DNA of 64,000 nucleotides from Porpolomopsis calyptriformis (lineage: Eukaryota > Basidiomycota > Agaricomycetes > Agaricales > Hygrophoraceae), in NCBI GenBank assembly GCA_951640195.1, contig OX621169.1:558001-622000 (forward strand), in the 5' to 3' direction. The notes under the pieces are model-generated. The model saw only the letters and a list, made by a program, of their open reading frames with translations. It made no database searches and was not told the origin of the DNA. The translations under genes were made by a program, and so were the position numbers. Of the stretch, positions 9,566-20,129 are shown piece by piece. Position 1 is the first letter of the stretch, and each line of letters starts with the position of its first letter.

Positions 9566-10395
9566 CTAGTCTGTCTTGGCAATCTCCTGCACCATACTGT
9601 CCCTCAAGAACTCTACAAAACTCAAGACTACTTGACTATCTAATGTGGCCAACTTATTACCCCAGTAGATTGCCCCATTGGTGTCACCACCGGAGGCCTG
9701 CAACTTGGCAGCCTTCCCTTCAACGAAACTCATCGCTATCTTTCTCGCTTCCTCACCCAACCAATCATTGGTGGGACTCCATAACAAACTGAGAGGAACT
9801 TCTTCCTCCTCAATCTTAACGTTGACGTTAGTCAACGACGACGACAAATCTTCCACTAAGAATAAAGAGTCAACAATCACGAAGAGAGCGAGAGAATTGA
9901 GAGCTTACCACTAGATAAAGAACTCATTGGACCAGGGGTCCAAGGACGGAAGGGGGGACTGGCAGCCCAGTCGACTGCCTCCTTCTTGACAGAGGGGAGG
10001 GAATCAGCCCACTTGTCAGACCCCCAATTAACCTGCTCCTCCAAAGGGAGCTGGGAAGTAGGGGGAGGGGCGTCATCATCCCAAGCTAAGAAAGGGAAAG
10101 CCTATTATCAACAAACACAGACTAATAAAGACAAAACAAAATACTCACCAAGCGGATCCTCCATCAAGCCACAAGCATGCTGGATTGGCCAGCGAACGAA
10201 TGGACACTTCTTGACTTTGTGCTTACCACTGCAAGCGAAGCAGGAGAAGGAAGACCAACAGAGGTCGGCATCGGAGGGGATGCGCTGGAGGTAGTAGTGA
10301 AACAAATCGCAATCGAGAAAGACAGGAGCAGTGCGGTGCACCACTCCAGACTGCTTGAAGAATCGGACGTAGTGGCCTTGGTGGGAGGAAGTCAT
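9566..10395 (-). CDS. Zinc-knuckle protein of the 1.7 kb element (three exons), copy 1
   Basis: Exons on the minus strand are 10395-10149, 10085-9909 and 9855-9566, giving 237 aa. Introns have GTGAGT...TTAG and GTAAGC...TTAG borders and the frame is kept across both. The start is the Met of MTSSHQGHYV, conserved in copy 2. The first exon encodes a compact Cys/His motif, CFACSGKHKVKKC (CX2CX3HX4C), close to a retroviral zinc knuckle, followed by a conserved CPFVRWPIQHACG. The second exon is Pro/Asp-rich; the third has an acidic KIEEEEV stretch and an amphipathic C-terminus. I do not recognise the family. It is open throughout, with exon lengths identical to copy 2. Confidence 0.6.
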
Positions 10396-10902
10396 GATGA
10401 TTGACAAGGATTGAACTGAAGCGTAGGGATACAACCCAATACCTTTTATATGCTCAGACACAAAGGGAAGACCAAAAGGAGATTCCTCAGTCAACGAAGA
10501 GAAACCTGATACGCCAGGCAAGAGATAGAAACAACGGCGATCTCATGACTAGAAGAACAATAGGAACCAGTCATGAGACAGCACAGCCTAATACTGCGGA
10601 AGGCTATGCCCAATAGAGTTGAGTCATCAAAACAACACAGCCTTCCGCAGTATGACTAAGAACAATAACAAACCTTAAACTGGGGGCTGTGAACAATAGA
10701 AAATGGGGTGACTGTGGAAGCTGACTCATAGTGACTCCTATTTTAGAAATGCTATATAAACCCTGAGGGCGAAGCGGATCATCACTTCGTCCTCCTGTGA
10801 GATTACTTGTAGTAGCACGAACGCAATCAGAATCATCAGACTTCTCTTCCATCAGAACAAGAAAAGAGAAACATAAACCCATAACTACTGAGCCAATTGT
10901 TC

Positions 10903-11113
10903 ATGCCCATATTCCCTAAACTCTCAGCAGAGGCACGCAACGGATTTAACTTGCAGAATAACTTCTTTGTAGAAGTAAAACTTAACTCAGGAGGAATCAT
11001 CACCCTTTACGAGGACGTCCCTGTCAGAACTTTCTTCTACATCCTACTAGACTTATTAAGCTCCAAGGCCTGCCTGGTGATTGACGAAAAGACTTGCAAC
11101 TACAGTTGTGACA
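10903..11113 (+). CDS. ORF starting in the LTR-like element and running out of its end, copy 1
   Basis: The ORF starts MPIFPKLSAEARNGFNLQ and is open to the end of the element, continuing 20 nt into flanking DNA. It is about 150 nt downstream of a TATATAAA box (about 10751). Copy 2 (44560-44770) encodes a protein differing at only a few residues. An ORF reading off the 3' end of an LTR would normally continue into an internal region, so this may be the N-terminus of a longer protein (Gag?) of an unseen full-length element. Confidence 0.45.
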
Positions 11114-11159
11114 AGGACTTGATAGGCATCTAGTATTCATATAGTTGAATATACAGGGC

Positions 11160-11870
11160 TCAGGGGATGGAGGGGTTATATCAGTGGTCCACCAAGTTTA
11201 CCTCCAGTGGGATATGCAGCCTCCCAAATGAACCCTGCAGCCTCTGATTCCCCCACTCTGCTATCTGTTGATAGAACAGGAGTTGGCAGTTGAAATCAAG
11301 GGCTTGTTTGATTGCCCATTGCGTGCCTCTCAAGACATTACCAGCTTTGACTGGAACATGAATGCAGCCAGCAACACTCTGTGTCCCCTGAGGAAATGCA
11401 GAATCAGCTACAAGGTAGTAGCCTTTAGGGGTATCATATTATAGTTAATTGTAGATGGGTTACACAACCCACAAATTGTGCCAGCTTCTGGGTGCATTGA
11501 GATTTGCAGCAAGTACCATGCCTAGCTTACAATTGTAATTCTATAAAAAGTTATTGAATAAACTACTTACCTTTGGGCGAAAAAACTAATATAGATGAGA
11601 CAAAGTGTTTCTTCAACCAGCCATTATATGTTGTATTCTCAATATCTTTGTCTAATAATGTTTGAAGCAGTAGGTTGAGGCTATTGATACTGGCAAATGC
11701 TCCAGTGAGTTAGGGATGGTTATGGATAATCATCTAGTTGAATTTGTTGAATTCTAACTTGTCATCATTTACAGAATGTTTGGGCCAGCGAATGGCAGCA
11801 TCAGAAAGGCTTCATAAGATGTGAAGGAGTAGTCAGAGGCTAAATGTGATATATCATGAAACTGTAGATA
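11160..11870 (-). pseudogene. PIF/Harbinger-like DDE transposase relic
   Basis: Minus-strand fragments read LTGAFASINSLNL, then ENTTYNGWLKKHFVSSILVF, then (after a probable intron near 11530-11570) LNAPRSWHN. They end with GYYLVADSAFPQGTQSVAG and LDFNCQLLFYQQIAEWG. The order and the ADSAFP block fit the DDE_Tnp_4 (PIF/Harbinger) transposases common in basidiomycetes, from my knowledge of that family. Several stops interrupt it (for example after LEFNKFN and in the segment before GYYLV), so it is dead. Confidence 0.6.
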
Positions 11871-12782
11871 GAATCAGCACAAAGATCTCTTGTAAACTAA
11901 TCTCACACATTGGGAGTTGAGGTAATGAAGGACAAGGCTGAGTGCGTCCTCCACATCTAATGATCATTAGCTAGGTTGAGAGGAATCTGCCTAGTTAGTA
12001 TCATTGCATGGGATGGGAGTGGAATAGCATGAAGTCCTAAAGCCTGAGTTGAGGATAAGGTTGAATGTTGTAACATCAAACCCCATAGTTGTAATATAGG
12101 CGCAGTCACTGTGACTTGATTGCAGACACTGCTAGGGCATATGAATCCAGGGGTTAGGAAGTAGTTGGGGTCATGTTAAATACAGGTGGTGGGGGTTGCA
12201 GATCCTTGCATGTTTGAGGTGAGCAGCCTCCCTCCCAACCCACATAACAGCCAGGTTGTGTGTTAACTGCTTTGCTTCCTCATTATTGACCTACTCTTTG
12301 AGCTTCACCTGGAAGTAGACTAAGTCAGCCATAAGTCATTATGTGACACTTTGTTACAATTTATTACATGTTGTTATACAGTGTAATCTATGGGAACGCA
12401 TCTTGAATAAAATATTTTACATAGGGGGTCACACTTAGCTGTCAAATCCGAGATTTGACAATAAACATATTTTATTCCTTATGGAAAGTCAGCCACTATG
12501 CCCATGCCCTGCATAACAATGAGCTGAGCACATAGACTGCTTCAGCTTGTCAATCAGATCACTGGTTATCGAGAAATTGCTGTTACAAATTTCGGCCCTT
12601 TTTGGTGTGTTCCCACGGTGCGGCCAATCATATGAAAACAGCAATATTCACAGTGTAATCATTCTGATAACATTGCACCGTCACCGCCGACTCTTTGGCC
12701 TGCTACCAACAGCATGACACATGTTGGTCATTAATATTGACTCTTATCTGACCGATATCTGATTTTGTTCTTATAGAATGTC
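11871..12782. other. Intergenic; no gene seen
   Basis: No coding motif is visible. The last part is probably the promoter of the F-box gene. It contains a CCAAT-type motif at about 12598-12632 that is shared with the cdc25 upstream region (see findings). Confidence 0.4.
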
Positions 12783-13989
12783 ATGAATCACACAGCTCCT
12801 CGTCTCCCCATCGAATTGTACAGAATCATCATCAATAATCTCGACAGATACAAGGACCAGTTTACCTTGTGTGCTTGCAGTTTGACATGCAAAGCATTTC
12901 TACACATTAGCCGGTCTCTTCTCTTCTACGACCTTTGGCTCTTATCCAAGGATGACGCCAAACACTTCCTGGAGTTACTATCTCCTGATTCTTATGCATA
13001 TGTTCGCAGGCTGTCCATACAGGAGGGGCGAGGTCGCAATGAGCTTAGTGCTCCATGGCTGAACGAAGCCTTACCTTTCATTGTGACACGCCTACCGGAT
13101 ATCACAGCGCTCGAGCATAATTTGTTGCAATGGGAACTGCTCGATAACACTACGCGCTCGATGGTATTATCCAGCTTCCGTAAGGTCGAAAACCTAAGGA
13201 TGCTAAATGCCTATTTCGAAACTTCAACACAGATGAACGAATTTATTGCATCATTCCCATCCCTGAAGGATCTTTCATGTCAGCAAGCGTACTGCGAAAA
13301 ATACGATATACCTAGGATTCCTCTCCCCCACGGTATCACATCCATCGGTCTGGATTCCTTCCAGGCGCGTTTTTTTAACCACCTCTTGAGTCTCGAGCCC
13401 CATCCCGATGTGCGCACTATCAAGTTACAATCCATGCATCTGGAAGATGTCAAGGATGTGGGTAGACTGCTCATGACGCTTGGCTCATGTCTTCACCACC
13501 TTTACATGAGTTCAATCTCTGCCACGGTTTCTTTCAATCCCCAAGGTTAGCAACTTTCCACCCTTCTGCGGTATTATTCTAGCTTGCTTAAACAGACTTG
13601 CAGTTGTGTTACAAGAGTGTTTCGACCTCTCCCACAATACCAATCTTCGTTCCTTCACCCTTTCCCACTGGTTAATCACCCCAGGCTACCCGGGGGATTG
13701 GGTATTTGCATTATGGTCCCAGATTGTTTCGCCTCATATAAGGCGAGTTGCGACGGAAATGGGCTTGGAATCCTTATCCTATTTGGATAATGTGGATTGG
13801 CCGCAGATAGAACGGTATTTTTCTCAACCGCGATGGGCCAATCTTGATGAGCTCGTGTTTCAATTGTGGGGCGAAGTCGAGATTAGACCTACGGCTAGTG
13901 TATTGATAAAGGCTCGTTTGCCTGTACTCACAGGTCGTGGTATCTTGAAGGTGCGGGGCTATCGAGACACAGGAGTTTGCGATGTGTGA
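12783..13989 (+). CDS. F-box-like protein
   Basis: Two exons, 12783-13545 and 13604-13989, joined by a GTTAGC...TTGCAG intron, give 382 aa. The N-terminus (LPIELYRIIINNLDRYKDQF, then TLCACSLTCKAFLHISRSLLFYDL) has the typical F-box-like pattern of agaricomycete proteins. The rest is leucine-patterned, as in degenerate leucine-rich-repeat regions of this large family. F-box proteins link substrates to SCF ubiquitin ligases; the substrate here is unknown. It sits at the left edge of the host gene island, next to transposon debris. F-box families expand and decay quickly in these fungi, so I infer a non-essential accessory gene. Confidence 0.75.
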
Positions 13990-14921
13990 TTTATTACTAG
14001 ACACTAATCAAATGACTGGCAGTATCTCTTTTCAATGGAATAGATAGTTAACGGGAGTGAGCGGCAAGCACCAAGACAAGACAGTTTTGAGTGAATAGCT
14101 TATCCGAACATTGTGCCTCTCGCATGCACGAGGGACCAACATTATACGACAAGTTTATCGGTTTCCGTCCCTTGTTCAATCAAGATCCAATTAATGATCC
14201 TAAGGGAAGTCGAGTCTCTTAGAAGATATGATCAAGGAGGGATTGGTATGTTTGACCCGCTTTGAGTCCAGACATGAGTAGTGCCGGATATGCGTACCTA
14301 CAAATAGCAAAATCAGAAGGAAACAGAATCTCTAACAAAAAGAACTCACAAGGCTGGTTTAGGAAGTATCCATGCCTGCGAAACGACGTGATCTCCGTTC
14401 ACAGCCAGGGTCGATGGTCTACAAGATTTGAATCCAACAATTCCGTCAATTCCGAGTGATCGAGTTGGACTTGGGCGATAAGGAAATGACGGGTTTGGGA
14501 TAGCCAAACCATATTAATGGACCTAGACAGTGCCGTGTGAGGAAAATGCGGCTGAATAACTCACCCTGGAAAGTATTCAAATCGATGCTGCCATACGTAC
14601 TTGAACATGTTGTTCAGGGGCTATCCGGAGTAGATGAGGTCGGGTTGGTTCATCACCAACATCCTTTCTGCCTTGTCGAATCGAACATGTAATAGTGACA
14701 ATGGAGTCCGCCTTTTTTGTGTTTCTCACGGTGCGGTCAATCACGTGGATAGAGCGCATTTATAGCAAAAATCAACATCTCAGCTCTCCTCCAAGGTTTT
14801 TGGTTGGAGGCCACCGACATTGGAGGTCTGTAAATTCTCGTTTTTCTTGTTCGCACTTCTCAATTTGGTTCTCTCCTTCCATTCTTTTTACCACGAAAAC
14901 GCCCGTTCGTTGGATCTCCAC
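13990..14921. promoter_or_regulatory. Intergenic region with cdc25 promoter
   Basis: No coding motif is visible. The motif CACGGTGCGGTCAATCACG (about 14728-14747) resembles one in the F-box upstream region and contains an imperfect CCAAT-like core. The 5' untranslated region of cdc25 probably starts around 14800-14900. Confidence 0.35.
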
Positions 14922-17234
14922 ATGTCCTTCGTTCAACATATTCCAGATCCGAACAAGTTGAAGAAGAGACACCTTGCCGCCGATTCAGAAGAAGACATGT
15001 CTTTCTTTTCTCACCCGTTGCAGTCAAACCCAAAACAATTCCTTTCCGTCCCATCCCTTCCGGCACGCACCCAACGCTCGCAGTCTGTGAGCGCTCGCGA
15101 GGACGTTGATGACTTTCTCTCATCCGATCTCGAACTTTCATTTGCTTCCTCTGTCTCTCTCAATTCTCCCACACGCGATTCCACACTCCTCACTTCAGAA
15201 TGCGAACCCATGGATATCTCACCTGCCCCCCCAGAGCACACTCGCCATGATACCAAGCCACTCACACGCCCGCGAGCGTTTACCAGTGCGACTCGTATGT
15301 TTGGTCATGACATGAGCAACAAAGTAACATCGTCCCCTCCGCTAGCGCAACAACAGCCAAGGTCGGATAATAGAAGGACGCAACGTGGAGCCTTGCCATT
15401 GGAATGGCTTATGGCAGCTCGATCTGCAGAACCAAATGTAATGGATGAGAGCGAGCAAAAGTCGGATGCTGTGGCGAGTTTTAATATTCATTTTGATTTT
15501 GACCGCCTCCTGACGTGATGTCAGCCCTCACCAATGTCTGAGGATGCTATGGATATCGATTCGGACTCTGCCGAGCTTCCAATACCATCTCATTCGCGTT
15601 TCACAGTCCCACCGGCCACAGGACTGGACAGCTTATTCTACCACCCAACCTCTCCCCGTTTATCCTCGGATTTACGCCCTGGTATGCCCCAACCAAAGAA
15701 ACGGCGTTCTGTTTCTCCGGAACCCGCACCTGCGATGGATGACACGGTATCTTCATCTCCCCCTCTCCAGTCGTCACCCCCACAAAACACGTTGGAAATC
15801 CTACCCAGTGGAAATGCACGCGGTCGCTTCAGCAAGTCTATGTTCCAAGGAGTAGGTTTCCCTCCCTCAAATACAGCCAAGAAACCTCGTAAACTTGTTC
15901 TTTCGGCTCTGGTTCAACCTTCGACGGCCCATCCAATTCAGTCTGCATCGCTCTATGCGACCTCTGGTGATTTATCTGGTAAGGACGGATTGGATATGCC
16001 ACCCACACGCCGAGTTGTTTCTGCGTTGATTCCCCCGAAAGGATTTGGGTTCGGCGAGCCCTACTCTGACGAGTCTTCATTCGAGGGACCGGATCTGTCC
16101 TCTCCAGCCCAAGCTTACACCAAACGACAACAGGCCAAGACTGTGAAATGGTGTGATGGCACTGATGATTCAAGGCTATTGACTGGAGTGACCGCGATCA
16201 CAAACAAAAAGATAGAAAGTCCCAGCAGCAGGTTCTTAGCTGCCGGATTACCGGGATTCGGAGACAATGAGGCCCATGGTAAAATTTTACCTTGCCATCG
16301 TGTCAAAGAGGATGGACTGATGAGGATCAATATCAAAACCGTAAGTTTTCTTGTTCGATATTGAACCACAACTCGAATTTCTTGTAGCTGGATGATTTAC
16401 TTGACGGAATTTTTACCCCCGAAATTTCTACTTTCCACGTAATCGACTGTCGGTTTGATTACGAGTACAATGGTGGACACGTTCCCGGAGCTGTGAATAT
16501 CAACACCCCCAGTGCTGTTGAAGAATTTCTCCTTGGTTCTGCCGCAAGGAAGCCGCGACCTTGCGTTAGCGGTGATGCAACCAAGAAGACGGTACTTGTA
16601 TTCCATTGCGAGTTCAGTTCTAAGAGAGCACCTACATTGTACGTCGAGTGTTTGCGTCTTCTTCACTAACTAGTCTAACACCCGTTCCTACAGCGCTAAA
16701 CATCTGCGAGCCAAAGACCGTGCAATGAATAACCACGTCTACCCGAAGATCCATTATCCTGAAGTTTATATTCTCGAAGGTGGATATTGCCAATATTTCA
16801 AACATTCAGCTGCACGTTGTGAGCCTTCGGGGTATGTAAGTATGGATGACCCGAAGCACCTAGTATCGAGGAAAGAGGATCTTGACCAATTTCGAAAGAC
16901 CAAGTTTGGACGTTACAAATCCTACGCCTATGGCGAAGGACCTTTCAAAGCAGGTGGAACTTCGCAGCAGCTGCTGCAAAAGAGGAACACGGCACCGAAT
17001 GGAGGTGCGACAGCACTGTTTGCGGCTGCAACCGCAGTCCATACTCGCAGGGGAGGTGGATTGACGATGCTGGCTGAGGACGGGAACTTGACTGCTCACA
17101 GCGAAGAGGAGACAGATGTCAATGACAGTCCCTGTCCACCGCCCACTAAGATAGCTGCGTTTAAAGGCAAGAAGATCGGACGCGCACCCCTAGCGAGAGC
17201 CGAGACATACGGTCCTGGTCGTATGGTGTTTTAA
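14922..17234 (+). CDS. cdc25: M-phase inducer phosphatase Cdc25
   Basis: Probable exons are 14922-15437 (or to 15470), 15525-16340, 16388-16638 and 16694-17234, giving about 707 or 718 aa. The end of exon 1 is uncertain because two GT sites are in frame. The long N-terminal half is Ser/Pro-rich, as in the regulatory region of fungal Cdc25. The C-terminal rhodanese-type catalytic domain is clear: VIDCRFDYEYNGGHVPGAVN, then VFHCEFSSKRAPT with the HCX5R loop (catalytic Cys in HCEFSSKR), then MNNHVYPKIHYPEVYILEGG. The enzyme removes inhibitory phosphates from Cdk1 and drives entry into mitosis. The intron between the catalytic loop and AKHLRAKDRA is GTACGT...TACAG. Confidence 0.93.
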
Positions 17235-17857
17235 AGACAGACCATGCTCTGCTCATTCCTCAACCTCCGGTCGATTTAACACACTCATTGGCAAATGGGA
17301 GTGTAAAATTGTATCGCAAAACCAAACCCTTTCCACGATCATTGACGAGAATTGCGATTTTCACGCCTCACGACACCCTTTCGACGTTACGCCCGTTACA
17401 CATTGGCCCTTGTTTCAGACACCCCCCATCTACATGGCACCCTAGACGATGGTGCCTATGTTTATTAAGGACGCACGCACACGGACGATCAAATTCATCT
17501 CAACCTTTTCTACCAGTCATCTTTGATGTTTATCTTTTGTTTTCTTTCGGGACTACCATCCTTCCACCATCATCAATACAACTATACCGTAATCTTCCAT
17601 TCACGCCGTGAACCATAAATGATAGCAAGAGGTCCTCGGCTAAGACATCTTTTTGATTTATGGGTTATCATGTATCTGCGAGACGGTTTATTCTTCCCAG
17701 TTTTCCTTCGATATCCAAATCATTGTATGATATACCTGTTTCGGAGTCGTTGGCCGTCCTGCTATCCGCATATTATGTTTTTATCTGTGATATGATTCGT
17801 TGGGGATCGACTCGTTCGTTATTAGGTAATCAATCTTCACTCACTCACTCACTCAAA
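17235..17857. other. Intergenic between cdc25 and CCT1
   Basis: No gene is seen. It should contain the cdc25 terminator and the CCT1 promoter. A short TCAC repeat (about 17837-17854) directly precedes the CCT1 start codon. Confidence 0.4.
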
Positions 17858-18499
17858 ATGTTCCAACGCGATCCTCGAGCCGGAGCGTTCCTTGGAGGTG
17901 ACCGGGTGTCTGGTCAAGATATTCGAGATCAAAATGGTACGCGTAATGGTTGGTTTTGCTAGTGTTCACGATGTTGATGTCCACCAGTCATCGCGGCACA
18001 GTCCATTGCCAACATTGTGAAGAGTTCGTTAGGCCCGTTGGGTTTGGACAAGATGCTCGTTGACAACATTGGGGTAATTTAATGTTTTTTTTAGGGTGGG
18101 TTGTCTGTGGCTCATGTACTGACAGGAAGTCACGATCTCGAACGATGGCGCCACCATCCTCTCTCTCCTCTCGGTAGAGAACCCGGCGGGGCGGATCTTT
18201 GTCGATCTCGCGCAAAAGCAAGACAAGGAGGTCGGGGACGGGACGACTTCGGTGGTGATCATCGCTGCGGAGCTCCTCCGCCGGGCAAACGAACTTGTGA
18301 AGGCGAGGATCCATCCGACGACGATCATCACCGGGTATAGACTGGCGTGCAAGGAGGCTGTGAAGTTCATGCAGGAGCAGCTGAGTGTCAAGGTGGATTC
18401 GCTGGGGAAGGATGCTTTGATCAATGCGGCGAAGACGAGCATGGCGAGCAAGATTATCGGAGGGTATGTGGTTCGAGTTGCTTGAGGCGAGATGACTGA

Positions 18500-18532
<33 letters not shown>

Positions 18533-19923
18533 GAAAAGGGATGATGATTTTTTTGCTCCGATGGCTGTGGATGCCATGCTCGCCGTGAAAACGATCAACA
18601 TGCGAGGGGATATCAAATATCCGGTCAAGGCCGTGAACATTCTCAAAGCGCACGGTAAAAGTACCCAGGACTCGTTGCTTGTTCATGGTTATGCTCTCAA
18701 TTGCACGGTGGCCAGTCAAGGTGTGTGGCATTGTCAGAATTGAACGCGGTTGCTAAACTGTTTGGATGTCTATTATAGCGATGAAGAAGAGGATAGTGAA
18801 CGCCAAGATTGCTTGTTTGGATGTCAATCTGCAAAAGACGCGCATGCAGCTGGGTGTTCAGATTTTAGTGGAGGATCCTGACCAACTCGAAGAGATTCGA
18901 AAACGGTGCGTGTTTTCGTCCTCTGCTGATTTCCGCGTCGGTCTGTTGAGATCGCGTCTGGAAAGTGAAATAGAAATTACTCTCGAAAAAATTCGAAAAG
19001 TCTTGGCGGCTGGCGCTAATGTCGTCCTGACCACGAAGGGGATTGACGATCTTTGTCTGAAGGAATTCGTCGAAGCGGGGGCTATGGCCGTCCGCCGGTG
19101 CAAAAAGGAAGACTTGCGTCGTATTGCCAAAGCGACTGGCGGCACGCTCGTCTCTAGTCTGGCGAATCTTGAGGGTGAAGAAACCTTTGAGGCGAGCTAC
19201 CTCGGCGTTGCGGACGAAGTTGTGCAGGAGCGGATCTCGGATGATGAACTTATATTGATAAAGGGAACGAAAACGGTCAGTTCTGCGTCGATCGTGCTGA
19301 GGGGTGCGAACGACTATATGCTGGATGAGATGGAGAGGGCGATGCATGACGCTTTGTCTATCATCAAGCGAACGCTTGAGAGTGGGTCGGTTGTGCCGGG
19401 CGGGGGAGCTGTTGAGTCCGCGTTGAGCATCTATCTGGAGAATTTTGCCACGACACTGGTAGGTGATTCGTTCTGTCGGCCATTTTTTTAAATTTTCTTA
19501 TCTCGCGAAACAGGGATCTCGGGAACAACTCGCGATCGCAGAGTTTGCTGGTGCACTTCTGTCGATTCCGAAGACACTTGCGGTTAACGCGGCGAAGGAT
19601 GCGACCGAACTGGTCGCGAAGCTGCGTTCTTATCACAACGCGGCGCAGAATGCACCAGTAGATGACCCGAAGAAGGCTCTGCTGCGGTATGGGTTGGATC
19701 TCATGAATGGAGAGGTTCGGGACAATGTGGCAGCAGGCGTCCTTGAGCCTACGATGAGCAAAGTTCGCAGTCTGAAATCTGCGTACGAGACTGCGGTTTC
19801 GTTGTTGCGAATTGACGATGCGATCCATTGCATACCAGGTCAGTGTCGGTTATCATTTATACAGACGAAAGATCTAATATATGTTCAGAGCCCAAAGCAG
19901 AGCCTGATTCTCATGGTCATTAA
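17858..19923 (+). CDS. CCT1: Chaperonin CCT/TRiC subunit alpha (TCP-1 alpha)
   Basis: Eight exons: 17858-17936, 17998-18073, 18126-18473, 18539-18720, 18779-18905, 18966-19458, 19514-19838 and 19889-19923. They give 554 aa, the usual length for CCT1. The fifth intron (18906-18965) is 60 nt and in frame; removing it restores the family sequence from EEIRKR to EITLEKIRK. Group II chaperonin signatures are present: SLGPLGLDKMLVDNIG, ISNDGATIL and the ATP-binding GDGTTSVV near the N-terminus, and SVVPGGGAVESALSIYLENF near the C-terminus. The last third (REQLAIAEFAGALLSIPKTL, LRIDDAIH) is specific for the alpha subunit. It is one of eight subunits of the cytosolic complex that folds actin and tubulin. 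The third intron contains a T tract of about 28-30 nt before its 3' splice site. Confidence 0.95.
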
Positions 19924-20129
19924 ATGCTTGTTTTAAAAAATGCCACATAAGTTTGATCACGTGATATATTGCGCGGTTTGGTTGAGAGTGATTCATTGTG
20001 AAAAAAAAAAATAATCTGCAAGTCAAAGTTTGAACCCGTCTCTTGCGTTTCAACCTCAACCGCGACTACCGCTGCCTCTCTTCCCGCCATTATCATTCCA
20101 TAGCCTAGTTTTATGTGCTAGCTAGTGCT

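Larger units (their letters stand above)
9408..11113 (+). mobile_element. 1.7 kb LTR-like element, copy 1 (possible solo LTR with genes)
   Basis: The unit is 1706 bp with TGTCA...TGACA ends and a 5-bp duplication aggac (9403-9407 and 11114-11118). A related empty site at 38933-38953 has one aggac. A second copy is at 43062-44770 with a different 5-bp duplication. TG...CA ends plus 5-bp duplications are LTR-retrotransposon hallmarks, but I find no direct repeat within it. It could be a solo LTR of an element with very long LTRs, or a compact non-autonomous element. It carries a three-exon gene on the minus strand and a TATA box (about 10751) followed by an ORF on the plus strand. Confidence 0.75.

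Noticed and set aside
10604..10882. 92-aa minus-strand ORF present in both 1.7 kb copies (also 44261-44539)
   Set aside because: It overlaps the TATA box and leader of the plus-strand ORF and has no motif; its conservation follows from overall nucleotide similarity.
14262..14459. 65-aa ORF between the F-box gene and cdc25
   Set aside because: It has no homologous motif or splice partners and looks like chance.
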